DNA of 59,384 nt, taken from positions 1 through 59,384 of the forward strand of contig MFFQ01000018.1 of assembly GCA_001780165.1 (NCBI GenBank), in the 5' to 3' direction. The DNA is from Candidatus Eisenbacteria bacterium RBG_16_71_46 (GTDB taxonomy: Bacteria > Eisenbacteria > RBG-16-71-46). The translations under genes and the position numbers were made by a program. The notes under the pieces were generated by a model. The model was not told the origin of the DNA. It saw only the letters and a program-made list of their open reading frames with translations, and made no database searches. The stretch's first letter is position 1. Each line of letters begins with the position of its first letter. Below are positions 27,492-35,964 of this stretch, in pieces.

Positions 27492-28937
27492 ATGGACGCC
27501 CAGCGCGCGATCGCCCGCCGCATGGTGCTCGGCCTGCCCCGGGAGGGACTCTCGGCCGGTTGGGAGCGCGACTTCGCCGCCTATCCGCCGGCGGGGGTGA
27601 TCGTCTTCGCGCGCGACTTCCCAGACCTCGCCGGGCTGCGCCGGCTCACCGCGCGGCTGCGCGAGCTGGCGCGCCCGCGCCGGCTGTTCATCGCGATGGA
27701 CGAGGAGGGCGGCTGGGTGTCGCAGCTCGCCGGGCACTTCGTGGTCCCGCCCAACGCCCAGCTGCTCGCGCGCGGCGCCGAGCCCGGCGATCTCGAGTGG
27801 GTGGCGCGGGTCACCGGCGAGCGCCTGCGGGCGCTCGGGATCGACTGGGACTTCGCGCCGGTGGCCGACGTGCACTCGGCCCCGCTCAACCCGGTGATCG
27901 GCGCGCGCGCCTTCGGCGCCGATGCCGAGACCGTCGCGCGCCACGTCGGCGACGTGCTGCGCGGCTTCCACGCCGCGGGGCTCGCCGCCTGCCTCAAGCA
28001 CTTTCCGGGGCACGGGGACACCACGCTCGACTCGCATCTCGCGCTGCCCGCGTGCGCGGCCTCGCGCGCGGCACTCGAGGCCCGCGAGCTGGCGCCGTTC
28101 CGCGCCCACCCCGCCGCCGGCGCGGTGATGACCGCGCACGTGCTCTACCCCGCGCTCGACCCCGACCTTCCCGCCACCTTCTCGCGCGCGATCGTGCACG
28201 ACCTGCTGCGCGGCACGCTCGGATTCGAAGGCGTGTGCATCACCGACGCGCTGGAGATGAAGGGCGCCGCCGCGGGCCGCACCCCGGCCGAGGTCGCGCG
28301 CCTGGCGCTGGCCGCGGGATGCGATCTGGCGCTGTTCGCCTTCCACGACGAGGCGTTGCGCCGGACGCGGCTCGAGCTGGCGCGGGCGCTGGCCGACGGG
28401 GCGTTCGACCGCGCCGGCATCGACGCTGCGCGGCCCCGGCTCGCCGCCTTCGACCAGGCCCATCCCGAGCCCACCGCGGCCGAGCTGGCGCGGCCGCTCG
28501 ACGCCCTCACGCCGCGGGACTGGGAGCCGCGGCTCGAGCGCATCGTCGAGCGCGGGATCGAGAGCCGCGGGGTACTGCCCCCGGAGCTGGCGGTGCGCCC
28601 GTGGCGGGTGACCGAACCCTCATTCCCCCACGGGCCGACGCTCCGCGAGGAGCTGGCCGCACTCTCGATCCCGCTGGAGAGCGCCAGCGGCGAGGCGGTC
28701 GAGGTGGTGGCGGTGATGAGCCGCGTGCCGCTGGCCGGGGAGGAGATCACGCGCCTGCGGGCCCTGTCGCGCGAGCGAGCGACGGTGCTGGTGGGGCTCC
28801 AGAACGACGCGTTCCTCGACCAGGTCCCCGAAGCCCTGCTGCGCGTCTCCACCGCCGACGCCACGCCCCTCACCCGCCGCGTGCTGGCGCGCACCCTGGC
28901 CCGCGCGCTGCGCGCCGCCATGGAATCACGGGCGTAG
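27492..28937 (+). CDS. Glycoside hydrolase family 3 (NagZ-like beta-N-acetylhexosaminidase)
   Basis: This 481-residue GH3 enzyme resembles NagZ, which removes N-acetylglucosamine from muropeptides during wall recycling. MDEEGGWVSQL (69-79) matches the NagZ substrate loop. KHFPGHGDT (169-177) with TLDSH is the diagnostic NagZ loop holding the His/Asp acid-base dyad, and the nucleophile is Asp252 in ITDALEMKG. The C-terminal about 130 residues are less conserved. No signal peptide is visible, so it is cytosolic. The divergent gap (27408-27491) carries TTGACT near 27455 without a clear -10. Its stop is 16 bases from that of the convergent barrel gene. Confidence 0.9.
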   Translation: MDAQRAIARRMVLGLPREGLSAGWERDFAAYPPAGVIVFARDFPDLAGLRRLTARLRELARPRRLFIAMDEEGGWVSQLAGHFVVPPNAQLLARGAEPGDLEWVARVTGERLRALGIDWDFAPVADVHSAPLNPVIGARAFGADAETVARHVGDVLRGFHAAGLAACLKHFPGHGDTTLDSHLALPACAASRAALEARELAPFRAHPAAGAVMTAHVLYPALDPDLPATFSRAIVHDLLRGTLGFEGVCITDALEMKGAAAGRTPAEVARLALAAGCDLALFAFHDEALRRTRLELARALADGAFDRAGIDAARPRLAAFDQAHPEPTAAELARPLDALTPRDWEPRLERIVERGIESRGVLPPELAVRPWRVTEPSFPHGPTLREELAALSIPLESASGEAVEVVAVMSRVPLAGEEITRLRALSRERATVLVGLQNDAFLDQVPEALLRVSTADATPLTRRVLARTLARALRAAMESRA

Positions 28938-28953
28938 CCGGCGTCCGCTCCGC

Positions 28954-30192
28954 TCAGTAGCTGAAGTGGGCCTGCAGGTAGGCCTGGTTTTCCTTGTCGA
29001 AGGTCCGTCCCAGCGCGGAGAACGCCGGGGAGTCCTGGGGGCTCTGGTACTCGATGTGGCGCAGGGTCCAGCGCAGCTCGGCGAACGGCACCGGCACCAC
29101 CTCGCCCTCCAGCGAGTAGCGGTTGCTGGTCGCGAGATCGCGCACCACCGGGTCGGAGCTGCGGTCCATCTCGAGGTGGTCGAAGCGGGCGCGGAAGTTC
29201 CAGGGGCGCGCCGGCGAATAGTCGGCCTCGACGAACAGCGCCAGCAGATTGGTCTTCGCCCCCGACTCGCGGTCATCGGTGCCGGCCACGATCTCGCCCA
29301 GCATCGCCACCGGGCCGTAATGGGTCAGCCCGTAGTAGCCCCAGCGCGTGGCGCGCCGGATCGGGTCGCCGAAGGGGAGCGGGTTCTTCTGATAATCGTC
29401 GTAGAACGACGCCCCGCCCTGGTACCAGGGCGCGTTGTAGCCGAGCTTGATGGTCTTGCCTTCGGCGAACGTGTTGGGCCCGAGCAGCCCGTTGGATCCG
29501 CCGTTCGTGAACGCCACCCGGCCGAGCCAGTTGGCGGAGGACATGCCGTATTCGAAGCCTTCGTCCGCCGCGCGCGGGTCGTACGGCAGGAAGCGGCGGG
29601 GCGAGAACGGGTCGGAGGAGAAATCGAGGTAGGAATTGCGCGTCGCCACCGTGTGATCGTCCATCCGCAGGCCGAACGGGTTGCGGATGCGCCCGGCCTT
29701 GAGATAGCCGTCCAGCGGGAAGCCCGAGATCATGCCGAAGGCCTCGCCCACGCTCGCGTTGGCCTCGAAGCCGCCACGGCTATAGACCAGCGTCAGCCGC
29801 GGATGGGGCTGGAACGTGATGTGGAGCGCGTTCTCCATGCTGTAGAAGCCGACCCGGTCGAGCGAGTCGCTCTGGACCGTGGTGTTGGCGATCAGCATGA
29901 AGCGCTGGTTCACGCCGAAGTAGACCGGCATGGCCTCGCCTACCCGGTTGGTGAGGTCGAGGTCGGCCCACGGCCCGTCGGGCTCGGGGGTGATCGCGTG
30001 CCGATTGCGGGCGAAGGCGAAGCCGAACTCGTTGCGCGGGCCGCCCCCGTTGGGGTCGAAGTGGCAGGTCTGGCACATGAGCCCGGTGCGCGCGGCGTAG
30101 AGCGGGACGGTCTCCGCGCGGCGCGGCCAGATCAGCGCGGCGAGCGGGGTGACCAGCAGCAGCACGGCCAGCGTGCGGAGCACGGAACGCAT
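28954..30192 (-). CDS. Outer-membrane beta-barrel protein with one N-terminal heme c motif
   Basis: This 412-residue protein has a signal peptide (1-25), a single heme c attachment motif Cys40-x2-Cys43-His44 (MCQTCHFD) just after it, and a long region of alternating aromatic/hydrophobic strands ending ..YLQAHFSY with a terminal aromatic residue, as in outer-membrane barrels. The start is fixed by GAGGAGG 5 bases before the ATG. The layout suggests a porin-like barrel with a heme plug, possibly for electron transfer across the outer membrane. This is inference; the CxxCH could bind another metal. The neighbouring genes give no hint. Confidence 0.8.
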   Translation of the reverse strand: MRSVLRTLAVLLLVTPLAALIWPRRAETVPLYAARTGLMCQTCHFDPNGGGPRNEFGFAFARNRHAITPEPDGPWADLDLTNRVGEAMPVYFGVNQRFMLIANTTVQSDSLDRVGFYSMENALHITFQPHPRLTLVYSRGGFEANASVGEAFGMISGFPLDGYLKAGRIRNPFGLRMDDHTVATRNSYLDFSSDPFSPRRFLPYDPRAADEGFEYGMSSANWLGRVAFTNGGSNGLLGPNTFAEGKTIKLGYNAPWYQGGASFYDDYQKNPLPFGDPIRRATRWGYYGLTHYGPVAMLGEIVAGTDDRESGAKTNLLALFVEADYSPARPWNFRARFDHLEMDRSSDPVVRDLATSNRYSLEGEVVPVPFAELRWTLRHIEYQSPQDSPAFSALGRTFDKENQAYLQAHFSY

Positions 30193-30256
30193 GCGCACCT
30201 CCTCGTTGAAGTCCAGCGACGATCCCGCGGGATCCCCGGCGGACGCGGGCGTGGGC

Positions 30257-31876
30257 TCAGCGGCGCCCCCGTCCGGCGGCGCGGCCGGGCGCGGCGCGCG
30301 CCCTGCCATGGCCGCCCCCGCCGGGGCTCGCGACGGTTAGCACCGCACCCGCGCCGAGGTCAATCTGGAATTTGCCGGGCAGCCTCCGCGCACGCCCGCG
30401 CGCGCCGGGTGCGCGCACGCGGTTGACGCCGGGCGCGCCCGGCGCGCCGCCGGCGAGCCCATAGGGCCCGCGGCCGCGCCGCTCGGAGATCACGGTGACG
30501 CGCGCCGGCGCCAGCAGCTCGATCGCGCGCTCGATCCCGTCGCCGCCGCGGAAGCGCCCGCGCCCGCCGCTGCCGCGCCGGATGCGCGTGCTGCGCACCC
30601 GCAGCGGGTAGGCGTGCTCGAGCGATTCCACCGGGGTGTTGCGCGTGTTGGTCATGTGCGCCTGCATCGCGCTCTCGCCGTGCCAGCCGGGACCGGCGCC
30701 ATGCCCGCCGCCCAGGGTCTCGTAGTAGGCGAACGCGCGGCCGGACCGCGGGTCCTCGCCTCCCACCAGCAGGTTGTTCATGGTCCCGCTGCTCGCCGCC
30801 GGCACCCGCCCGGGGAGGGCGCGGGCCAGCGCGCCGAGCACCACGTCCACGATCCGCTGCGAGGTCTCGACGTTGCCGGCGGAGACCGCGGCGGGCGGGC
30901 GAGCGTTCACTACCGTGCCCCAAGGCGCCACGATCGCGATCGGGAGGAACGCGCCGTGGTTGACGGGGATGTCGCCGCCCAGGACGCAGCGCACCGCATA
31001 GAGGGTCGCCGCACGCGTCACCGGTTCGACCGCGTTCACCGGCCCCGCCGCCTGCGGGGCCGAGCCGGTGAAGTCCACCCGCAGCCGATCCCCGTCGAGC
31101 GAGACCCGGGCGGCGATGGCGATCGGCCCGTGCCCGAGCCCGTCGTCGTCGAGCGCGTCGGCGAAGCGGTGGCTCCCGCGCGGCAGCTCGCGGAGCGCGG
31201 CGCGCACGCAGCGCTCGGCGTGGCGCATGAGATCGCCCGCGACGCGCACCAGCGCGTCGCGTCCGCCGCGCCGCGCGAGCTCGGCGAGGCGCCGCGCCCC
31301 GGTGGTCTGCGCACCGAGCTGGGCGGCGAGATCGGCGCGGCGCTCGTCGGGCGTGCGCACGTTGGCGAGCAGCAGCTCCAGCACGTCGCGCACCGGTTTC
31401 CCCCCGCGCTGGATGAAGACCGGCGGGAGGCGCACGCCCTCCTCGTAGATCTCGCGCGCCAGCGGCATCGAGCCCGGCGCGGCACCCCCGACGTCGGCGT
31501 GATGGGCGCGGCTCGCGACGAAGAAGTCGGGCCGCGGGCGGCCGAGGAACACCGGGCTCACCAGCGTCACGTCCGGCAGGTGGGTGCCGCCGGCGAAGGG
31601 ATCGTTGAGCATCACGGCGTCCCCGGGCGCGAACGGGCCGCGCGCCAGCGCCGCCTCGACGGCGCGCGGCAGGCTGCCGAGGTGGACCGGGATGTGCGCC
31701 GCCTGCGCCACCAGGCGGCCGCGGGCGTCGAACACCGCGCAGGAATAGTCGAGCCGCTCCTTGATGTTGGGCGAGTGGGCGGTGCGCATCAGGGTCGCTC
31801 CCATCTCCTCCGCGCACGCGGCGAACAGGCCCTGGTAGAGGGCGAGACCGACCCCATCGAGCGCCGGGCGCCTCAT
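30257..31876 (-). CDS. Hydantoinase B/oxoprolinase family protein
   Basis: This 539-residue protein is the HyuB half of an ATP-dependent hydantoinase/5-oxoprolinase/acetone-carboxylase-type pair. Family marks: the N-terminal EEMGATLMRTAHSPNIKERLDYSCAVFD (split over about 18-46), IPVHLGSLP, DAVMLNDPFAGGTHLPD (about 86-102), the Asn/His-rich GGGHGAGPGWHGESAMQAHMTNTRNTPVE stretch, and a Gly-rich C-terminus (PGGGGHG). Its start overlaps the HyuA stop by 4 bases (ATGA). The last 15 residues after the usual end (GRARAAPGRAAGRGRR) look like an unselected tail. The substrate, a lactam or imide, is unknown. Confidence 0.92.
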   Translation of the reverse strand: MRRPALDGVGLALYQGLFAACAEEMGATLMRTAHSPNIKERLDYSCAVFDARGRLVAQAAHIPVHLGSLPRAVEAALARGPFAPGDAVMLNDPFAGGTHLPDVTLVSPVFLGRPRPDFFVASRAHHADVGGAAPGSMPLAREIYEEGVRLPPVFIQRGGKPVRDVLELLLANVRTPDERRADLAAQLGAQTTGARRLAELARRGGRDALVRVAGDLMRHAERCVRAALRELPRGSHRFADALDDDGLGHGPIAIAARVSLDGDRLRVDFTGSAPQAAGPVNAVEPVTRAATLYAVRCVLGGDIPVNHGAFLPIAIVAPWGTVVNARPPAAVSAGNVETSQRIVDVVLGALARALPGRVPAASSGTMNNLLVGGEDPRSGRAFAYYETLGGGHGAGPGWHGESAMQAHMTNTRNTPVESLEHAYPLRVRSTRIRRGSGGRGRFRGGDGIERAIELLAPARVTVISERRGRGPYGLAGGAPGAPGVNRVRAPGARGRARRLPGKFQIDLGAGAVLTVASPGGGGHGRARAAPGRAAGRGRR

Positions 31877-33840
31877 CGCTTCGCTCCGCGCCGCAGCACC
31901 AGGGCGCCGGCCGGCTGGTGGCGCGCGCGCCAGCCCGGGGCGATCCAGAGCGTGGCGCCCTCCTCGAGCACCAGCGCCGGGCCCGCGGCGGAAAAGCCCG
32001 GACCGAGCGCCGAGACTTCCCACACCGCCGCCCGGAGCGCGCGGCCCTGGTGCCACACGCGAGTGGATCCGGGCGGCCCGCGCCGCGCGCGCCGCCCGGG
32101 TGCGGCGGGCCAGGGCTCGGCGGCCGCCGTGGCGCGCGCCTCGAGGGTCACGACCTCGACCGGGGCCGCGCGGTCGGCGAAACCGTAGAGCCGGGCGTGC
32201 TCGCGGTGGAAGCGCGCGGCGAGTCGCGGGCCGCCGCGAAGCGACAGCTCGTGCGACTGGCCCCGGTAGCGCACCTCGGCCCAGCGCTCGATCACCAGAC
32301 CGCGCCGCTCGCCCGCCGGGAACCCGGCGCGCACGCGGCGCTCGAGCGCCGCCCACGCGCGCTCGATCGCCTCCTCCTGCCGCGCGTCCAGCAGCACCGA
32401 TCGGCTCGCCTCGCGGCGCGGGGGTCCCGCCAGGGCCCCGAGCGCCGACAGCACGCCGGCGTGGCGCGGGAACAGCACCACCGGCACGCCGAGGGATTCG
32501 GCCAGCGCGCAGACGTGCAGCCCGCCGGCGCCGCCGAAGGCCACCAGTGCCGCGTCGCGCGGATCGTGGCCGCGCTCGACCGAGACCCGGCGCAGCGCGG
32601 CCTCCATGCGGGCGTCGGCGAGCGCCACCACGCCCGCGGCGGCGGCGCGCGCATCGCGCCCGCCGAGGGCGGCGCCGAGGCCCGCCATGGCGCGGGTCGC
32701 GGCGGCGCGGTCGAGCGCCAGCGTGCCGCCCGCCAGGCTCGCGCCCGGGATCCGTCCCAGCACCATCAGCGCGTCGCTCACGGTGGGTGGGCCGCCGCGC
32801 CCGTAGCAGGCGGGGCCGGGGACCGCTCCCGCGCTCTGGGGCCCGACGTGCAGCAGCCCGCCCGCGTCCACGCGCGCGATGGACCCGCCGCCGGCCCCCA
32901 CCGTGTGCACGTCGAGCACCGGGAGCTGCACCGGGAAGCCCGCGATCTCGCGCGCCCGGCGCCGCGGCGGCTCGCCGTCGGCGTAGGCGCAGTCGGTCGA
33001 GGTGCCGCCGACGTCGAGCGTGAGCGCCCGCCGGAAGCCGCAGCGCCGCGCCACGGCGCACGCCGCGGCGAGGCCCGCGGCGGGTCCCGAGAGCAACTGG
33101 CGCACCGGCTCGCGCGCCGCCGCCGCGGGCGGGGCGGTGCCGCCGTGCGAGAGCACGATCTCGAGCCGCGCGCGCGTGCCGCGCGCGAGGCCGCGCAGGT
33201 AGGCCGCGACGCGCGGCGCGAGGTAGGCGTTGGTGACGGTGGTGGCGATGCGCTCGTACTCGCGGATCTCGGGGCAGAGCGCCGACGATAGCGACAGCGG
33301 TCGGCCGGGCGCGCGCAGGGAGCGCGCCAGCCGGCGCTCGTGCGCGGGGGCGGCGTACGCGTGCAGCAGGCCGACCGCCACCGACTCGGCGCGGCTCGCC
33401 GCGATCCGCGCCGCCACGCGCCGCGCCTCGGCGGCGGTGAGTGCGCGCAGCGTCTCGCCGCGCGGGCCCGCGCGCTCCGCCACCCCGAAGCGCCGCGCCG
33501 CCGGCACGAGCGGCGGCGTCCGCCGTGGGGCCAGCGCGTAGAGATCCGGCCGATCCTGGCGGCCGATCTCGAGCAGGTCCTCGAAACCCGCGGTGGTGGC
33601 GAGCGCCACGCGCGCGCCGCGGCGCTCGAGCAGCGTGTTGGTTGCCACGGTCGAGCCGTGGCGTACCTGCGTCGCCGCGCCCACCCCGAGGCGGAGCAGT
33701 CCCTCGAGCACCGCGCGCTCGGGGGCCTCGGGCGTCGAGGGGAGCTTGAAGGCGACCAGCGTGCGGCCGCGCAGCGCGACGAAGTCGGTGAAGGTGCCGC
33801 CGGTGTCCACCCCGACGCGGCTTGGGGGCGCGTCCCGCAT
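31873..33840 (-). CDS. Hydantoinase A/oxoprolinase family protein
   Basis: This 655-residue protein is the ATP-binding HyuA half. The N-terminal nucleotide-binding signature GVDTGGTFTDFVAL is at about 9-22 and VRHGSTVATNTLLERRGA follows. The central FRRALTLDVGGTSTDCAY is the second phosphate-binding loop. HTVGAGGGSIARVDAGGLLHVGP and ALVAFGGAGGLHVCALAE complete the ASKHA-type fold. The start at 33840 is chosen because the conserved sequence begins there, although the frame is open for 237 more codons of Arg/Ala-rich sequence. It is coupled to hyuB and should hydrolyse ATP to open a lactam ring (for example 5-oxoproline or a hydantoin). Confidence 0.93.
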   Translation of the reverse strand: MRDAPPSRVGVDTGGTFTDFVALRGRTLVAFKLPSTPEAPERAVLEGLLRLGVGAATQVRHGSTVATNTLLERRGARVALATTAGFEDLLEIGRQDRPDLYALAPRRTPPLVPAARRFGVAERAGPRGETLRALTAAEARRVAARIAASRAESVAVGLLHAYAAPAHERRLARSLRAPGRPLSLSSALCPEIREYERIATTVTNAYLAPRVAAYLRGLARGTRARLEIVLSHGGTAPPAAAAREPVRQLLSGPAAGLAAACAVARRCGFRRALTLDVGGTSTDCAYADGEPPRRRAREIAGFPVQLPVLDVHTVGAGGGSIARVDAGGLLHVGPQSAGAVPGPACYGRGGPPTVSDALMVLGRIPGASLAGGTLALDRAAATRAMAGLGAALGGRDARAAAAGVVALADARMEAALRRVSVERGHDPRDAALVAFGGAGGLHVCALAESLGVPVVLFPRHAGVLSALGALAGPPRREASRSVLLDARQEEAIERAWAALERRVRAGFPAGERRGLVIERWAEVRYRGQSHELSLRGGPRLAARFHREHARLYGFADRAAPVEVVTLEARATAAAEPWPAAPGRRARRGPPGSTRVWHQGRALRAAVWEVSALGPGFSAAGPALVLEEGATLWIAPGWRARHQPAGALVLRRGAKR

Positions 33841-34049
33841 CGGCAGCGGGGGCACGGCGGGGAACGACGAGGACCACGCGGGCGACGCGGCGGATCGCAC
33901 CGGCCGCCGGGCGCGGGCGCGCCTCGAGGCCGCGGGCGGGCGCGGCGGGCGGACGGCGGCGCTCCCGCGCGCGGGAGCACGAGCGCGGGCGGGCGCCGCC
34001 TCGCGCGCGCGCGCCGCCCGGCGGCGCCGTCGCGCCCGGCGGACCTGCG
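33841..34049. other. Low-complexity spacer between hyuA and the VTT gene
   Basis: This gap of 209 bases is almost pure C/G with CGCGCG runs. I see no promoter, terminator or RNA gene in it. Confidence 0.5.
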
Positions 34050-34577
34050 TCACGCCCGCGGCCTTCGCCGGCGGCGCAGCCAATCCACGCCGGCGCCCGC
34101 GAGGATCGCGACCACGGCGGCGGCCAGCACCCAGCCCGGCACGTGGATCCGGCTCCCGACGTAGGCGAGCGCGAAGTAGTAGGGCAGCGCCCCGAGGAGG
34201 ATGGCGAGGCCGTAGCGCGCGACCGGGTAACCGATCACCGCCGCCACCAGTTTGAGCGGGGCATCGGGCAGCGGCGTGGCGCGCGCCACCATCAGCGCCA
34301 CGAACGAGGCCGAGGGGTAGCGGCGGAGCGCTGCCTCGAGCTTCTCGCGCGAGGGGGCGAAGCGGCGCATGTACGGGTGGCTCGAGGCCAGCAGCCAGCG
34401 CAGCGCGAGCAACTGCACGGCGCTGCCCAGCGCGCTCGCGAGCCCGCCCGCGAGGGCCACCTCCCACGGCGCGTGGTACTTGCCGTACTGGAGCAGCAGG
34501 GGGGTGGTGGCGAAGGCGAAGGTCGCGCCGTCGAGGAACAGCAGCACGCACAGCACCCAGAGGGACTCCGGGCTCAC
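34050..34577 (-). CDS. VTT domain (DedA/TVP38-like) membrane protein
   Basis: This 175-residue protein has about four hydrophobic segments. The re-entrant loop sequence ARATPLPDAPLKLVAAVIGYP (split across about 118-138) matches the VTT/SNARE-associated family, where a buried Arg and Pro/Gly motif are conserved. It is short for DedA (usually about 200) but has the core. Relatives are lipid scramblases or flippases such as undecaprenyl-phosphate translocases. The start codon is GTG with GGAGGAG at 5 bases. It follows the bactofilin-like gene by 79 bases. Confidence 0.78.
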   Translation of the reverse strand: MSPESLWVLCVLLFLDGATFAFATTPLLLQYGKYHAPWEVALAGGLASALGSAVQLLALRWLLASSHPYMRRFAPSREKLEAALRRYPSASFVALMVARATPLPDAPLKLVAAVIGYPVARYGLAILLGALPYYFALAYVGSRIHVPGWVLAAAVVAILAGAGVDWLRRRRRPRA

Positions 34578-34656
34578 CGGCGCTCCTCCGCCCGCCGCCG
34601 CGGCGCGCCGCGGCGCGGGGGAGCGCGGCGGGGCGCGGCAGTACCGCGCGCCGCGC

Positions 34657-35964
34657 TCAGGTCGTGGGAGCCGGGGGCGCCGGCGGCGCAGCCTGGGGCC
34701 CGGGCACCGCGGGCGTCGGGGCGGGCGGCGCCGCGGCCGGCGAGACCCGTCCGAAGCGGGGACCGCGCCACCAGCGGCCCAGGGTGCCGGTGGTGAACTC
34801 CGCGTGCAGCCACGCCCCCGCGCCCATCACCGCCAGGAACAAGCCGCAAATCATGGCCAGCGCCGCGAGCGCGCCGCCGAGTCCTCCGAAGAAAGGTAGG
34901 TCCGTCCATCGCAGGAGCTTGCCGATCAGCCGCGCGCCTCCGAGAATCGCCACGCCCCACACCGCCGCCTCGCCGATCGCCGGTGCGACGCCGCGACGCC
35001 GGGTGACGACCCACTCGCCCAGTGCCGCGGCGCCCACGACGTAACCCCACACCGCAAGCAGCGCGAGGAAGAGAGAGTAGCCAAGCAGCGCCGCGATGGC
35101 GAGCGGAATCCCGATGATCGTGATGCACAGCAGTGCGACCACCAGCGCGAGGGCGACGACCGAGGGCGCCACCAGGATCATCACCAGGAATCCGAGCCCG
35201 AGCGAGAGCGCCGTTCGGCTCTTGAACGACTCGAGCGCGGCGCGGCTGCTGCCGGGCGCGAGCCGGGTGAGCCCCCAGGCGATCGCCATCAGCACCAGCA
35301 GCCATATGAGCGCGCTGACCGCCGCGGCGCCGCGGAAGAAGAAGGAGTGCAGCGGGGCGCGGAACCCCCCGCCCCGGCCACCCCCCCGGAAGGGACCCAT
35401 CGCGGTGACCCGCTGCCCGCTCACCTGGGCGCCCGGCTCCTCGTGAAGCTCACCGCCCACGCACACCACGTCGCCCTTCACGCGCGCGGTGGACTCGAGG
35501 TAGACGTCGCCGCCCATCGCCACGACGTTGCCCTCGACGCGCCCGAGCACCGTGACGTCGCCCCCCATCGCGAGCACGTCGCCGGTCACGATCTGGTCCT
35601 CTCCCACCTCGATGTCGGCCCCCACGCGCATCAGGTCACCCGAGCGCGTCGGCGGCGTGGACGGCACGGCGGGAATCGCCGGAACGGACGGCACCGGCGG
35701 GACCGGGGCGGGCGCGGCCGTGGCACGGGCGCGGCGGCGCCGCTCGTTCCGCGAGGCGCTTTCGGGCGGCACCGGCTTGAATTCGAGCACCTCCTGCGCG
35801 CCGGCCACGGGCACGATGCAGCTGGTCGCCTCGGCCAATGCACGGGCCGCGCCGTGAGCGATGGCGGCGAGTCGATGGGGATGCGCGACCAGCATCGCTC
35901 CTGGGACCAGTGCCCCGAGAAGGACCAGAGCCGTGAGCAGGGGGGTGAGCCGTCGCATGATCAT
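34657..35964 (-). CDS. Bactofilin-like beta-helix protein with C-terminal membrane domain
   Basis: This 435-residue protein has an N-terminal signal/anchor, a Pro/Ala-rich linker (about 70-105), a polymer-forming (bactofilin-like) right-handed beta-helix (about 108-190) with repeated GDV-x-GG turns (VLAMGGDVTVLG, VVAMGGDVYLES, VVCVGGELHEE), then about six transmembrane helices (205-405) and a Pro/Ala tail. Two ATGs compete: 35964, with GGAGG only 3 bases away, and 35958, with GGAGG at 9 bases; the second has the better spacing. It overlaps the DUF4097 gene by 4 bases, so the two are coupled. Function is unknown; an envelope-stress or scaffold role is a guess. Confidence 0.85.
   Translation of the reverse strand: MIMRRLTPLLTALVLLGALVPGAMLVAHPHRLAAIAHGAARALAEATSCIVPVAGAQEVLEFKPVPPESASRNERRRRARATAAPAPVPPVPSVPAIPAVPSTPPTRSGDLMRVGADIEVGEDQIVTGDVLAMGGDVTVLGRVEGNVVAMGGDVYLESTARVKGDVVCVGGELHEEPGAQVSGQRVTAMGPFRGGGRGGGFRAPLHSFFFRGAAAVSALIWLLVLMAIAWGLTRLAPGSSRAALESFKSRTALSLGLGFLVMILVAPSVVALALVVALLCITIIGIPLAIAALLGYSLFLALLAVWGYVVGAAALGEWVVTRRRGVAPAIGEAAVWGVAILGGARLIGKLLRWTDLPFFGGLGGALAALAMICGLFLAVMGAGAWLHAEFTTGTLGRWWRGPRFGRVSPAAAPPAPTPAVPGPQAAPPAPPAPTT

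Noticed and set aside
33841-34551. Extension of hyuA upstream of 33840 (237 more codons in frame)
   Set aside because: The conserved GVDTGGTFTD motif begins 9 residues after 33840; the extra sequence is low-complexity and overlaps the VTT gene antisense-like.
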